DNA from: Chlorobiota bacterium | GTDB taxonomy: Bacteria; Bacteroidota; Chlorobiia; Chlorobiales; Chlorobiaceae | Length of the DNA: 48,798 bases | Direction: 5' to 3' | NCBI GenBank assembly: GCA_016866305.1 | Contig: VGMX01000018.1 | Span: 1-48,798 of the forward strand | In this document: positions 1-9,986 of the stretch, in pieces | Layout of the letters: each line of letters starts with the position of its first letter | Numbering within the stretch: position 1 is the stretch's first letter | Translations under genes and position numbers: made by a program | The notes under the pieces: model-generated | The model's database searches: none | What the model was told of the DNA's origin: nothing | Seen by the model: only the letters and a program-made list of their open reading frames with translations

Positions 1-2420
1 GCACCGAGATTGAACACAACAAAGTCACCAGGGTAGTAGTAGCCATCAGAATTACTGTACAGGCTGACCGCTTTGTATTTGCTCACATAGCGCCCGTTCA
101 CGTTCAAAGTCAACTGTTTAGTGGGTTTCCAAGTGACACTCGCAGAACCCGTATGCTCTGGCCGATAGGCGAGCCATTCGGGATCTGGATTGTTTTTTTC
201 AGTTGTAGAGGCTGTAGCTGGGTTGTAAGACTTGTTTTTTGCGTTCATGTAGGTGTAGCCAACGCTCAGATTCCAGTTGGAAGTCGGCTTGTAATTCAGG
301 CTGGTCTCGATGCCCCAAATGCGGGCCTTGGTGATGTTCAGGTATTTGTAGGTCCCATCAGTTTGAAGGCGTGACTCAATGAGGTTATCATAGTCATTAA
401 TGAATCCAGCGATATCGAACGATACCTTATCGCCGAATTGCTTGTACATGCCGAGTTCCCAAGCGGTCATGGTTTCTTTGTCGAGGGAAGGATTTGGTGT
501 TATGTAGAATATCCCTCCTTCTCGTACGAATCGTTCATACAAGCTTGGAGCACGGAAGCTTTTACCCCACGAACCACGGAAAGCCATGTCGTCAGTTGCC
601 TTGTAGTTTAGGGCAAAACGTGGACTCAACGCATCGACACTTTCGTTTTCGAGTTCTTGCCATGTTCCGTTTCGAAGTTGGACCTCTTTTGCGTCAACGC
701 CACTCCAGTCGTACCGCAGGGAAGCAAGGGAAGTAAGCTTTTCGGTGATTTTCCACTCGTCCTGCACAAACGCGGCAAAATTTCTTTCCATGATATCGTT
801 GAATTTGCCAGACACAGGATACTCTGCAGCTACTTGGGTGGTCTTGGTATCAACGATGTTGCCGTCCACACCGAAAAGGAACCTGTGGGCAGGGGTTACA
901 CGCCAGTCGAGCTTGACTCCTGCACCATACCGATTGTCATCGGATTCATTGAACTGGCCAGGTTTTTTGATGCTTGGGTATAATGGTGATGAAAACCCTG
1001 AGAAAGCACCGCCGCCAGTGGGATATTCTTGATCGTAATCAGTCGTGTTGTACTCATAACGTGTCGAGTTATAGGTGTAGTATAACCTTGTGTCAAGTGA
1101 TAGGTTATCGCTAAGCATATTTACATAGTTTAACCCTATCAATGCATTTTTTCTTTCAATCAAGTCATCTGTATAGACATCATATACAGGGTTGTATATC
1201 GTTCCAAATCCAGTCCCCACATAGTGGCCGGAATAAGTCCTATAAATATCGTATGCTCTGTTAGTAATTGGGGTTGGAGTTGCTGTTATAGAAGGTGAAG
1301 GTGGGAATGATCCGTAATTTGCGTCGACGATGTTTGTATTCCATGCCCATTGATAGGCATAGCCGCCTACCATTGTATTATAGAAGGCGCTGACCTGCAG
1401 GTACTGTTTTGCATCGATGTCGTACCGAGCTTTAAACTTGACATCGTTCATGTAATTCCATGCGTTTTGCCGATAGCCATCGTCGTCGCTATGAGAATAC
1501 AGTAGATTATAGGTCCATTTTCCAGACTTGTTCCCGATACCCACGTAAGAACTCCAAAACATTGGGTATTTGTTCTCCTGTCTGTAGATACTCTGGTCAC
1601 TGGACGGTGGAGCATCATAAAAACCGACACTGCTTCCTGCTTTGACTTCCATTTTGTCAGGCAGGTGGCCTTGGACGTTTACCACGCCACCCATGGCGCC
1701 TGAGCCGTATAGCGTTGCAGCTGCACCCTTGAGCACTTCGACCTTGTCGGCTGCGTTCATGTTGACGGTCTGCCAAGTGATTTCACCGCTTTCAGGATTA
1801 TTGATCGGGAAGCCGTCATACAGGCCTTGTACTCGAGTGCCGATTCCTCCGCCTTGATAGGTGTTAGAACCGCGAATTTGCATGGAAGATGTGGATGCAC
1901 CTCCTGCACGGCTGACCACCACGCCAGGCACATCCTCGACAACCTGGTCAAGTGTTGGGTTGGGCTTTTGTTCAATCTTTTGTTTCGAAACAACATTGGC
2001 CGTTACCGGCACTTCAAGCCGGTCCTGCTTGTAGAGGGCCGCGCCGACAACCACCTCGGAAGCCATGATGGTGGTCTGGCCGAGCGAAAGGTTGACCACG
2101 GAGGTCTGGCCTGCGCCGACGCTGACTGTCTGACTCGCGGGTGAGTAGCCCACGATGGAGACCGCTATTTTCTGCTGTTTTGCCGGCACTCCCTGGAGGG
2201 TGTAGTTGCCGTTCATGTCGGTGGCGGTGCCGATGGTTGTTCCGGCAACGGTTACCGAAGCGCCATAAACGCCTTCGCCGTCAGCTTTGTCGGTAACCTT
2301 GCCTTTTACCGTGCCGGTGTCGGCTCCGTAGGACGGGAGCGGCAACAACAGCGCCAGCAGGCAGAATGCTGAAAGAACAAAACGGACAAGGGGGTACGCT
2401 TGCGCATGTTTTGTTTTCAT
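1..2420 (-). CDS. TonB-dependent outer-membrane receptor, 3' end outside window
   Basis: The frame is open from an ATG at 2420 to the left edge, about 806 codons, so the last barrel strands are missing. Residues 1-32 form a signal peptide (basic start, then a Leu-rich core ending PSYGA). Residues 34-115 are a carboxypeptidase-regulatory-like domain (GTVKGKVTDKADGEGVYGAS). A plug domain follows at about 125-245 (LDQVVEDVPGVVVSRAG, then LKGAAATLYGSGAMGGVVN), and the rest is aromatic-rich beta barrel. Such receptors import siderophores, cobalamin, glycans or metals using TonB energy. The substrate cannot be read from the sequence. The N-terminal regulatory-like domain is typical of Bacteroidota/Chlorobiota receptors. 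There is no clear Shine-Dalgarno before the start. The upstream 418 bases are gene-free. Confidence 0.9.
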   Translation of the reverse strand, partial: MKTKHAQAYPLVRFVLSAFCLLALLLPLPSYGADTGTVKGKVTDKADGEGVYGASVTVAGTTIGTATDMNGNYTLQGVPAKQQKIAVSIVGYSPASQTVSVGAGQTSVVNLSLGQTTIMASEVVVGAALYKQDRLEVPVTANVVSKQKIEQKPNPTLDQVVEDVPGVVVSRAGGASTSSMQIRGSNTYQGGGIGTRVQGLYDGFPINNPESGEITWQTVNMNAADKVEVLKGAAATLYGSGAMGGVVNVQGHLPDKMEVKAGSSVGFYDAPPSSDQSIYRQENKYPMFWSSYVGIGNKSGKWTYNLLYSHSDDDGYRQNAWNYMNDVKFKARYDIDAKQYLQVSAFYNTMVGGYAYQWAWNTNIVDANYGSFPPSPSITATPTPITNRAYDIYRTYSGHYVGTGFGTIYNPVYDVYTDDLIERKNALIGLNYVNMLSDNLSLDTRLYYTYNSTRYEYNTTDYDQEYPTGGGAFSGFSSPLYPSIKKPGQFNESDDNRYGAGVKLDWRVTPAHRFLFGVDGNIVDTKTTQVAAEYPVSGKFNDIMERNFAAFVQDEWKITEKLTSLASLRYDWSGVDAKEVQLRNGTWQELENESVDALSPRFALNYKATDDMAFRGSWGKSFRAPSLYERFVREGGIFYITPNPSLDKETMTAWELGMYKQFGDKVSFDIAGFINDYDNLIESRLQTDGTYKYLNITKARIWGIETSLNYKPTSNWNLSVGYTYMNAKNKSYNPATASTTEKNNPDPEWLAYRPEHTGSASVTWKPTKQLTLNVNGRYVSKYKAVSLYSNSDGYYYPGDFVVFNLG

Positions 2421-2838
2421 GGTTGTGTGTTGTGTGGTTGCAATGATACGAACTGCTAAAGAACAAGGTTAAAACCTCCGTTCATTCTGCTTGAACATCA
2501 ACACGGTACACTCTTGCAATCTGGTCCGGAACAAGAAACAATCGTCCACTCCTTTTTCACGTATGCTCTAAATCTATCAAAAAAAAAAGAAAAGCGCAAC
2601 TTATTACGGTTCAAGGCAGTCATGCCGTGGGGAACAAGTCTCTTCGGGGTGGAGGAACTGCCAAAGGCAGCATATCTTTTTTCAGCTCAGAGTGACCGGC
2701 ATATCGGTCACGTCCGGGTTTGATGCCGGGTAAGCACGAAGTTCCGTCTCGCCTGCCGGAGCAGTTTTGCAACGCAAATCCCCGGCGGCTGCCAGGGATC
2801 GCAAAGAGGGGATATGAACGGGACGTGCCGGGGAGCGT
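2421..2838. other. Gene-free leader region between spt-like gene and TonB receptor
   Basis: No credible gene lies here. On the minus strand, in the direction of the receptor gene, several self-complementary segments occur: GCCGGGG/CCCCGGC arms at roughly 2780-2835, TTTGC/GCAAA near 2770, a perfect GTGACCG/CGGTCAC hairpin at 2692-2711, and CTGCC/GGCAG at about 2659-2671. An A-rich stretch near 2580 reads as a long T run on the minus strand. The region may be a structured 5' leader, but I could not match it to a named riboswitch. Confidence 0.35.
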
Positions 2839-4047
2839 TCAGATAACACCGAGTTCCCTGCCGATCGTGCAGAATTCGGTGATGACCTTGTCGAGGTGCT
2901 GCTTTTTGTGGGTTGCCATGAAACTGGTCCGGAGCGCTTCATGGCCGGGCATGACGCCTGGACGGATGAAGGCGTTCACATAGACGCCGGCATCGAACAG
3001 CTTTTTCCAGAATACAAGTGTTTTCATCTGGTCGCTGATGAGCACGGTGACGATTGCTGTACGCGACGGCATGAGGGTGAATCCTGCCTTGAGCAGGCCC
3101 TGTCGGACGTAGTCGGTATTGGCGATGAGTCTTTCCATGAGGCCCGGTTCGGTGCGCAGGATATCGAGAGTGGCAAGCACCGCGGCGACGCTTGCCGGTG
3201 TGGGAGATGCGCTGAAGATCAGCGAGGATGCGTTGTGCTTGATGTAGTTGATGACTGCGCGGTCGCCGGCAACATAGCCGCCCAGCGAACCGAAGGTTTT
3301 CGAGAAGGTGCCCATGATGAGGTCAACCTCATCAACGAGGCCGAACTCCGAGGGCGTGCCCCTGCCGCCCTTGCCGATAACGCCCACGGCATGTGCGTCA
3401 TCGATGACGATGCGGGCGTTGTATTTCTTTGCCAGTTCCACCAGCCTCGGAAGGTCGACGATTTCGCCTGAAACCGAGAAAACACCGTCGGAAACAATAA
3501 GGCGTCCGGCGTTGTCGGGAATTTTCCGGAGCACGCGCTCCAGATCCTCCATGTTGTTATGATTATAGCGTACGAGATTTGCTCCACCTCCCTGCGCCAT
3601 GATCGAAGCGGCAACGAGACTCGCATGATTGTCGCGGTCGGATACGATATATTCACCTCTCTGCACAAGGGTAGGGATAATACCCTGGCCGGTCTGGTAT
3701 CCGGTGCTGAAGAGCAGGCACCGTTCCTTTTCAAAATAGTCGGCCAGTTTTTCCTCGAGCTCGATGTGCAGGTTCACGGTGCCGGTCATGTAGCGCGATC
3801 CGCTGCAGCTCGTGCCGTACTTGTTGATGGCATTGATCGAAGCGGTTTTCACCCTGGGGTCGGCGGTGAGGCCGAGGTAGTTGTTCGAGCCCGCCATGAC
3901 CAGCTTGCGTCCCGCAAAGGAGACTACCGGCCCTTCCGTTTCGTCGATCGGATGAAAAAAGGGATATATGCCCTGCGCCTTCACTTCGTCGGCAAGGGTG
4001 AAATCAAAACATTTCCTGAACAGGTCTTTGGGTTTCTCCACAGTCAT
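2839..4047 (-). CDS. Serine palmitoyltransferase-type alpha-oxoamine synthase (PLP)
   Basis: This 402-residue fold-type I PLP enzyme joins an acyl-CoA to an amino acid with decarboxylation. Visible landmarks are the PLP lysine in [12 protein letters not shown] (K250), the ring-stacking His in DRDNHASL (H141), and DDAHAVG (D217, H219). The family includes BioF, Kbl, HemA and serine palmitoyltransferase (SPT). The N-terminal QGIYPFF, the [10 protein letters not shown] stretch and the C-terminal [13 protein letters not shown] resemble Bacteroidetes SPTs as I remember them, more than BioF or Kbl. The likely product is therefore a 3-keto long-chain base rather than a biotin intermediate. It diverges from an NAD-dependent reductase-like gene at 4276. 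Substrate specificity is inference; BioF-like activity is the main alternative. Confidence 0.8.
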   Translation of the reverse strand: MTVEKPKDLFRKCFDFTLADEVKAQGIYPFFHPIDETEGPVVSFAGRKLVMAGSNNYLGLTADPRVKTASINAINKYGTSCSGSRYMTGTVNLHIELEEKLADYFEKERCLLFSTGYQTGQGIIPTLVQRGEYIVSDRDNHASLVAASIMAQGGGANLVRYNHNNMEDLERVLRKIPDNAGRLIVSDGVFSVSGEIVDLPRLVELAKKYNARIVIDDAHAVGVIGKGGRGTPSEFGLVDEVDLIMGTFSKTFGSLGGYVAGDRAVINYIKHNASSLIFSASPTPASVAAVLATLDILRTEPGLMERLIANTDYVRQGLLKAGFTLMPSRTAIVTVLISDQMKTLVFWKKLFDAGVYVNAFIRPGVMPGHEALRTSFMATHKKQHLDKVITEFCTIGRELGVI

Positions 4048-4193
4048 GCAAAATTTACTTCAGCCCTCGCTCGTCGAAGCTGGAATTTCTCGTTTTTACG
4101 GTCGTCTCTTTTTGTTATTCTTTCGGTGACCGGGTTTCAGTGCGGGGCCTTGCCCCAAAACCGAAATGTATTAAAATTTTTATTTTTTTCGGT

Positions 4194-4213
4194 AAAAACG
4201 GCTCCCCGTTTTT
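4194..4213. terminator. Hairpin with T-tract in the divergent spt/SDR spacer
   Basis: An 8-bp stem AAAAACGG/CCGTTTTT with a CTCC loop is followed by more T residues. A second small hairpin, GGGGC/GCCCC, lies just upstream at about 4144-4156. The stem sits between two diverging genes, so it cannot end either one. If transcribed with the rightward gene it could act as a leader attenuator. Function is unproven. Confidence 0.35.
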
Positions 4214-4275
4214 TTACATCCCCCAAAGCGGTTCCGGCTGCGCGGGGCTCACCGTGGAGGCGGAACGCAAACAGG

Positions 4276-5274
4276 ATGGATATGAGCGAAACGATACTGG
4301 TTACCGGTTCGACGGGTTTTATCGGGGCGAGGCTGCTGCACTGTCTCGAAGGCCGGGACTTTGCAGTGCGAGTGCTGCTCCGTCCCGAAAGCAACGCCCG
4401 ATCCCTGCCCGAAGGGGTTGATGCTGTGCGTGCGGATTTTTCCGATCCGGATGCTCTCGGTCGGGCTGTGCTTGGGGTGGCGCGTATCGTGCACCTTGCC
4501 GGCATCACCAGGGCCCGCAACGAGGAGGAGTTCGACCGTGGCAACGTGATGCCGGTGCGCAACCTGCTGGCCGCCGTGAGGGAGCACAATCCGGGGCTGA
4601 AGCGCTTCGTGCTGGTATCCTCACTCGCGGCTGCAGGCCCTGCCTCCGAAGGCGTTCACGGCGTGCGGGAATCGGACGAGCCTCGTCCGGTCAGTGCTTA
4701 CGGGCGCAGCAAGCTGCGAGCCGAGCGGATTTGCATGGATGCTTCGGGAACGGTGCCGGTCACCATTGTGCGTCCTCCCGCCGTGTATGGACCCGGCGAC
4801 CGCGACGTGCTGCAGGTGTTCCGGATGCTCTCGAAAGGAGTGCTGGTGTCGGCGGGAAATCCTTTTGTACAGCGCTTCAGCATGATCTACGTCGATGACC
4901 TGGTGCGGGGCATCATGGAGGCTGCGTATTCCGGAAACGCTGCCGGCCATCTGTATTATTTGACATCCCGGCAGACGTGGTCGTGGGATGATGTGATCGC
5001 CGCCGCGCGTCCCTCGCTCGGGTTCGGAAAATTGCGGCGCATCGTGTTGCCCAATCCGCTGGTATACCTGCTCGGGGCCTTCGGCGGGCTTGCTGGACGG
5101 CTTTCCGGAAAACCGCCGCTTATCAATCGAGACAAGGCAAACGAGCTTGTACAGGACTACTGGGTCTGTTCGTCCGAAAAAGCTGCGGAGGAGCTTGGTT
5201 TTATTGCGGCAACGCAGCTTGCCGAAGGCGTGGGAAAAACCATCGCATGGTACAGGAAGAAAGGGTGGATGTAA
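4276..5274 (+). CDS. NAD(P)-dependent epimerase/dehydratase (extended SDR)
   Basis: The product is 332 residues. It has a Rossmann dinucleotide motif at the N-terminus (LVTGSTGFIG), the catalytic YGRSK (Y142, K146) and upstream serines in VLVSSLAAAG (S115/S116). The C-terminal half holds a hydrophobic segment (LPNPLVYLLGAFGGLAG) that may associate with membrane. The second ATG at 4282 fits the AGG at 4273-4275 about as well and would remove two residues. The family reduces or epimerises sugars, sterols and ketones. Its position opposite an SPT-like gene makes reduction of a 3-keto lipid intermediate attractive, because bacterial ceramide pathways use an NAD-epimerase-type reductase. That role is inference. 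Confidence 0.8.
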   Translation: MDMSETILVTGSTGFIGARLLHCLEGRDFAVRVLLRPESNARSLPEGVDAVRADFSDPDALGRAVLGVARIVHLAGITRARNEEEFDRGNVMPVRNLLAAVREHNPGLKRFVLVSSLAAAGPASEGVHGVRESDEPRPVSAYGRSKLRAERICMDASGTVPVTIVRPPAVYGPGDRDVLQVFRMLSKGVLVSAGNPFVQRFSMIYVDDLVRGIMEAAYSGNAAGHLYYLTSRQTWSWDDVIAAARPSLGFGKLRRIVLPNPLVYLLGAFGGLAGRLSGKPPLINRDKANELVQDYWVCSSEKAAEELGFIAATQLAEGVGKTIAWYRKKGWM

Positions 5275-5380
5275 GATTATTTTTTTTCGTGCGTTATTCC
5301 TGGCGTAAGCGATGCGTGGTTGCGGTGTCTTGTCGAAAATATGCTCCTTGTTCCGCTTTTTTAAATGTGATAAAATCGGT

Positions 5381-5395
5381 ACCATTTTAAATGGT
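5381..5395. promoter_or_regulatory. Short perfect palindrome, possible operator
   Basis: ACCATTT-T-AAATGGT is a perfect 7-bp inverted repeat around one base, in a locally AT-rich patch of the 357-base gap before the autotransporter. Its spacing and symmetry fit a dimeric regulator site or a small hairpin. No factor can be assigned. The rest of 5275-5631 shows no gene, although the autotransporter frame stays open upstream to 5425. Confidence 0.3.
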
Positions 5396-5631
5396 CAACC
5401 AGACTCCCTGTTTTTTTTGCTGTATTGCCTAACCCGATGTCAGGGCTTTTTTTGTTGCGGGCGCCCTCATCGTGCCGGGCAGGCAGTTACAATTCCCCCG
5501 TAAAGGCAGGAATCAGGCCCTTGCCGTACGCCCCGATCACTTTTTTCTGCAATAGAGAGGGCCCGCTCGTCGGGTTCATGTTTCGTGGTGCGGTATCGGT
5601 TTGCTCCAGGTCAACTCAACACACGGGACAC

Positions 5632-8600
5632 ATGAAGAAAAAAACGCTGCAGCTTGTTCTGCTTTTTTCCCTGCTCCGCTCGATTCCTGCCGGGGCGGCG
5701 GATTTTACGGTCACCTCTCTTGCCGACACCGGAGCAGGCTCCCTGCGTACCGCTATCACGTCGCTGAACGCAAGCCCGGATGCTGCGAATTCCATCAGGT
5801 TCATGACAGGCGGAACCATCAATCCTGCAACGGCCCTGCCGGCAATAACGCGAAATGTGGATTTTTCGGCCCCCGGAGGTGCCGTCACGATCCAGAGAAG
5901 CGGCATGGGGAACGGAAACGGATTGCTGACAACCTCGGGCAGTCCCTCGGTTTCCTTTACCGGGCCGGTAACCCTCGTCGCTTCGGGTTCACTGAACGTT
6001 TCGGCAATCAGGGGTGGCGATAATCTGTGGATTTCCGGTTCCCTGCCGTACAACCTCAGCTCGTTGACCACCGGCAACGGAGCATATGGTACGTATTCAC
6101 GTCTTTCAACGACCATCGGTGGAGATGTGAGCGGAACCATTACCGCGAATGCCGGCACCTTTAACGCCTACGGTTTGCGTTCCGGAGGCGGCAACATGAA
6201 TATCACCGGTGATATTTCGGCCTTGATTCGGGTGTCGGCGGGTACTACCGCAGCTTACGGCGTGAGCGCGAGCGACAATATGACGATCAGCGGCGACGTT
6301 TCGGGCGACATAGGCTCCACGGCCGGCACCGGAACGGCATTCGGCATTCATGCCTATCGCAATCTCGGTATCGGCGGCGACGTGTCCGGCACGGTAAGCG
6401 GAACGGTGCTCAACGGGTCGGAAGCTTACGGCATCGGGGCAGGCATTGTTACTACCGGGACGAACAGGAACCTTACGATCGGCGGCGATATCTCCGGGAG
6501 GGTTACCGCATCGGCGAGCGGCAGCGGCGCGTACGGCATTTATGCCGGTCGCGACATCGCCATTGCCGGCGATCTGTCGGGAACGGTCGGAGCTACAGCG
6601 GGAACCTACGGCGCATATGCTCTGAGTGCGGGCAATGATCTGATGGTCGGCGGAGACCTGTCGGGCCGGATTGAAGCAACGGCCGGGACGCTCGATGCCT
6701 ACGGGCTCTCCTCATCTTACATATGACGCTGGGCGCCCTGTCGGGGACGATCGATGTCGATGTGCTGAACGGTTCGGGTGCATACGGCATTGGAGCGGGT
6801 ATGGCTGCGACGGGGACGAACAGGAATCTCGTGATCGGCGGCGACGTATCGGGAACAGTGACTGCTACGGCAGCAGGCGGTAACCGTGCGTACGGGCTTT
6901 ATGCCCGTCAGGACCTCTCGATCGGAGGCGGTGTTTCAGGAGTTGTGTCAGCAACGGCGGGCTTGAGCGATGCTGCAGGCATCTATTCCCTGGAAGGTTC
7001 TGTTAGGGGTGCATCTTCCTTTTCTCCACTTGTTGTTACCGGGTCGGTACTTGCAACTGCAACCGGAGCTTCAGCTGGAATTCTGTCATGGGATGCCATG
7101 AATTGTTGATGTTTTAGGTCTTGTTTCTGCTGCTGGAGCGAATGCGTATGCAATTCGTTCAGGACGCTTTGACGGCGCCGGTGGCTTTACCGATAACGGT
7201 TCTGCACCTTCGGACAGGGTTACTCTGGCCGCTGGTGGATCACTCCATGGCAGTGTTGACCTCGGGGGTGGTAGCGATTTTATGACGGTAATGGACAATT
7301 CGCTGATAAGCGGTGTGCCTGTGCTCTCAGGCGGGGCGGGCTATGACGAGTTGTATTTCGACTCCTGGAGCGGAGAACTCGGAGCCTCAGTCGTGAACTG
7401 GGAAATGACGACTGTAATGAGCGGGTCGGCGGTTGGACTGGGCGCACCGAAAGCCCTTGATGGAGATATGCACATCGAAAGAGGTTCGGCAGTGTCTGTT
7501 TCTGCAGCAGGAGGTCGCTACAGTCTCGGGGGTACCCTTGTCAACAATGGACTGCTCGATCTTCGCAATGGCAGTACCTCTGACCGTTTCAGGATTGAGG
7601 GGGATTACGCCGGTACTGGTGCGCTTGGTCTCGATATCGCACCCGGAAGTTCCGATCTGTTCTTGATCGCCGGCGACGCCGAAGGCTCCACCGCTCTTCT
7701 CCTGCGTGCCGAAGGCAGTGTCGCTTCGCTTCGTGACGGGGGCCCTCTTCTTCTGGCGCATGTCGACGGAACGTCGATGGAAAATGCTTTCGTTATGCAG
7801 TCTGCAGAGGGATATGGCCCGTATTCGATGGAACTGGTGATGGAGGCTGCGCCTTCAGGCGGCTACGACTGGTATCTCGGTATCGGGGGATACCTTCCTG
7901 AGGCGGTTGCCCTGCAGGCGCTGATGCCGTTTATCGGCCAGCCGCTTTCAGGAACGCTTCCCCGTTTCGGCGAACGTCTTGCCAGTTCGGGATATTGCCG
8001 TGCGTCGCATGAAAGCGGCGCGTTCTGGTCGAGAGCTTTCGGCAGCCGTTACCGTACGGAGTTTTCCGGCGACGTCGCGTCACATGTGAGCGGATACAGC
8101 GGTGGCGTGCAGGCGGGAGCCGATCTGTATGCCGGAAAAAACGGTGACGTTTCTTCTGCTGCCGGTCTTTACGCCGGAGCCGGATTTCAGCAGGGTGATG
8201 CGCCGGAGGCCGATGGCCGAAAGGCGGCCGGGCTCGAAGGCTCCTTCGTGCATGCCGGAGCTTACGCAACCCTTGCCGTGCCCGGATCGTATTACGTCGA
8301 ATGGATTCTGCAGGCCGGCTTTCATGATATTGCGCTGTCGTATGCATCGGGCGGACGGGATGACGCCGAAACCTGGAGCTGGCTTGCTTCGATGGAGGCC
8401 GGTCTCCGGATTCCTCTCGGCGGCGCCCTGTCGTTCGAACCGAAAGCACAGGTTATCTACCGTCACACAGGAGGGTTCTCTCTTTCGCCGGCGGCAACGG
8501 GCGAGGTCTGGGTTGATACGCTGCAGGGTATTCGCGCTCTTCTGGGTGCGGGTTTGACGTTCAGCGAGTGCGGCGGGTTCAACGGGTTTTTCGGGATGGA

Positions 8601-8826
8601 TCTGATAGGGGATTTCGATACGAAAAACCGGGTACGCTACCTCGATACCGATGTCGCGCTCAAGTCGGAAAGCGAGTGGTGTTTTCTCGGGCTGTCTGCA
8701 GGCATAGGCAGGAAGAGCCGGACGGGCGGGCCGGATTACTATCTGAGGGCGGGGGCGATGTACGGGCTCGAAACGGGGAGTTCTTTCGGATATACGATTG
8801 CCGGTGGGTTGAGGGTGCCGATCTGA
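5632..8826 (+). pseudogene. Autotransporter adhesin, interrupted by two frameshifts
   Basis: The start at 5632 gives a signal peptide (MKKKTLQLVLLFSLL, cut near PAGAA). The passenger then opens with DFTVTSLADTGAGSLRTAI, typical of right-handed beta-helix proteins, and continues with glycine-rich repeats. The C-terminal ~270 residues, from GAFWSRAFGSRYR, form an autotransporter-type beta barrel. The frame breaks twice. Near 6719-6726 the reading moves by one missing base: SSSY is followed by a stop while MTLGALSG continues in another frame. At 7099-7103 one extra base separates SWDAM from IVDVLGLVSAAG. All three segments remain open and similar in composition, so the breaks are recent or are sequencing errors. 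The protein ends in GLRVPI rather than the usual aromatic residue. If intact it would be about 1,060 residues and surface-exposed. Confidence 0.8.
6110..6980 (+). repeat. Degenerate tandem repeats in autotransporter passenger
   Basis: About ten protein repeats of roughly 30 residues follow the pattern AYGIxAGxDxxIGGDVSGxVxATAG. A longer unit occurs twice: AYGIGAGIVTTGTNRNLTIG near 6425-6485 and AYGIGAGMAATGTNRNLVIG near 6780-6840, each followed by GDxSG. This suggests a larger segment duplication. Both frameshifts lie in or just beyond this block. Confidence 0.75.
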
Positions 8827-8863
8827 GGTTGGGGGTGCTTTCCCGGGGGGCAGGGCAGCGGCC

Positions 8864-9904
8864 TCATCCGAGCAGCTTCTGCATCAGGCGCAGGAGCAGG
8901 AACCGTTCGTCGGAGTACGGCAGCACTCCCTTGAGCGCCGCGTCGGTTTCCCTGAGCGCGAGAATCGCCGATTCGGTCTGCATGCGGGTGAATTTTTTCG
9001 TGTAGCCCAGATAGTTTCTGACGAAGTACTCCTGTTTTCCGAACATGCCGAGTATCCTTGCGATTTCGGCAGCAGGGAGCTGCTGCACACCCGGCGACGA
9101 AAGCTTCCACAGCCGCATGAAAAAGGTTGTCAGGTAGCGCACGATGCTGCCGAGTCCTTCCTTCTGCCCCTCACGGTCCATGATCATGAGCGATATGCCG
9201 CTCGAAAGCCGCAGATTCCGGTCGGCAAGGGCTTTTTCAAGTTCGAACACATTGTAGGTTTTCGATATGCCCACGCATTCGCAAATGTCGGCGGCCGTGA
9301 TGATGGAGTCCTGCTGTTTCGACGATGCGTAAAGAATGAGCTTTTCGATTTCATGGGCTATTTCCCTTGCGGAGGGCTGCACGTAGGCGGTGAGCAGCTT
9401 CAGCGCCTCGGGTTCGAACTCCCAGCCCGCGGCTCTTGCCCGTTCGGTTGCGAAGAGGTCCGGGTTGCGGATTGCCGGAAAGTCGGTTCTGCACGGTTTC
9501 AGTTCCCTGAAGGGCGGTTTGTCGAGCTCTTTTTTATCGGCCAGATCGGTATCGAGCACGAGTACGGTGAATCCGGCAGGGTCGGCAAGATAAGCGGCGA
9601 ATTTCTCGTCGTGGTGCTTCTGCTGTTCTTTCGATCCAGTCCGTCTGATTTTTTCGAACTGCCGGACGACAAGGAGTCTCTTTTCGGTGAACATGGGGTA
9701 TTCGGAGGCTTTCGAAGCCAGTTCCCCGAGGTTCAGGTCGGGGCCGTAGATCACCGAGGTGTTGAATGCAGCTTCCTCTTCGGAAGGGAACAGGGCGGCC
9801 TTGATGAGTCCGACCAGCTCTTCCTTGATGTAGCTTTCAGGTCCCGCGAAAAAATAGACAGGTTCGATGTTTCCGGAGCGGATTTTTTTCTTCAGTGCTT
9901 CCAT
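8864..9904 (-). CDS. holA: DNA polymerase III delta subunit
   Basis: This is the clamp-loader subunit that opens the beta sliding clamp. From an ATG at 9904 the protein is 346 residues, the usual length. It opens MEALKKKIRSGNIEPVYFF and continues GPESYIKEEL, the AAA+-like domain I start of HolA. The middle has LVLDTDLADKKELDK. The C-terminal collar region ends in SDERFLLLRLMQKLLG. The frame is open 95 codons further upstream, but that part is shadow of the ssb region. The spacer to ssb holds a strong minus-strand terminator, so holA is probably transcribed separately. Confidence 0.88.
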   Translation of the reverse strand: MEALKKKIRSGNIEPVYFFAGPESYIKEELVGLIKAALFPSEEEAAFNTSVIYGPDLNLGELASKASEYPMFTEKRLLVVRQFEKIRRTGSKEQQKHHDEKFAAYLADPAGFTVLVLDTDLADKKELDKPPFRELKPCRTDFPAIRNPDLFATERARAAGWEFEPEALKLLTAYVQPSAREIAHEIEKLILYASSKQQDSIITAADICECVGISKTYNVFELEKALADRNLRLSSGISLMIMDREGQKEGLGSIVRYLTTFFMRLWKLSSPGVQQLPAAEIARILGMFGKQEYFVRNYLGYTKKFTRMQTESAILALRETDAALKGVLPYSDERFLLLRLMQKLLG

Positions 9905-9930
9905 GGTTTCGATCGGAGGTCCCAGAGGCG

Positions 9931-9973
9931 AAAAACCGAAGCCGCGAGCCGTTAAAACACGGTTTCGCGGCTT
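9931..9973 (-). terminator. Rho-independent terminator of ssb
   Basis: On the minus strand AAGCCGCGA and TCGCGGCTT pair, with an inner CCGT/ACGG extension. The stem is followed by CGG and five T residues. It lies 14 bases past the ssb stop. Confidence 0.65.
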
Positions 9974-9986
9974 TATCGGCGGCTGT

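Noticed and set aside
2421-2838. Possible cobalamin or TPP riboswitch before the TonB receptor
   Set aside because: The leader has hairpins and GC-rich arms, but I could not find the B12 box or other conserved core elements in the right order on the minus strand.
2896-3471. Long plus-strand frame opposite the oxoamine synthase
   Set aside because: It is a shadow of the well-supported minus-strand gene; the translation lacks any domain.
4194-4213. Terminator of the spt-like or SDR gene
   Set aside because: The hairpin lies upstream of both diverging genes, so it cannot be the terminator of either.
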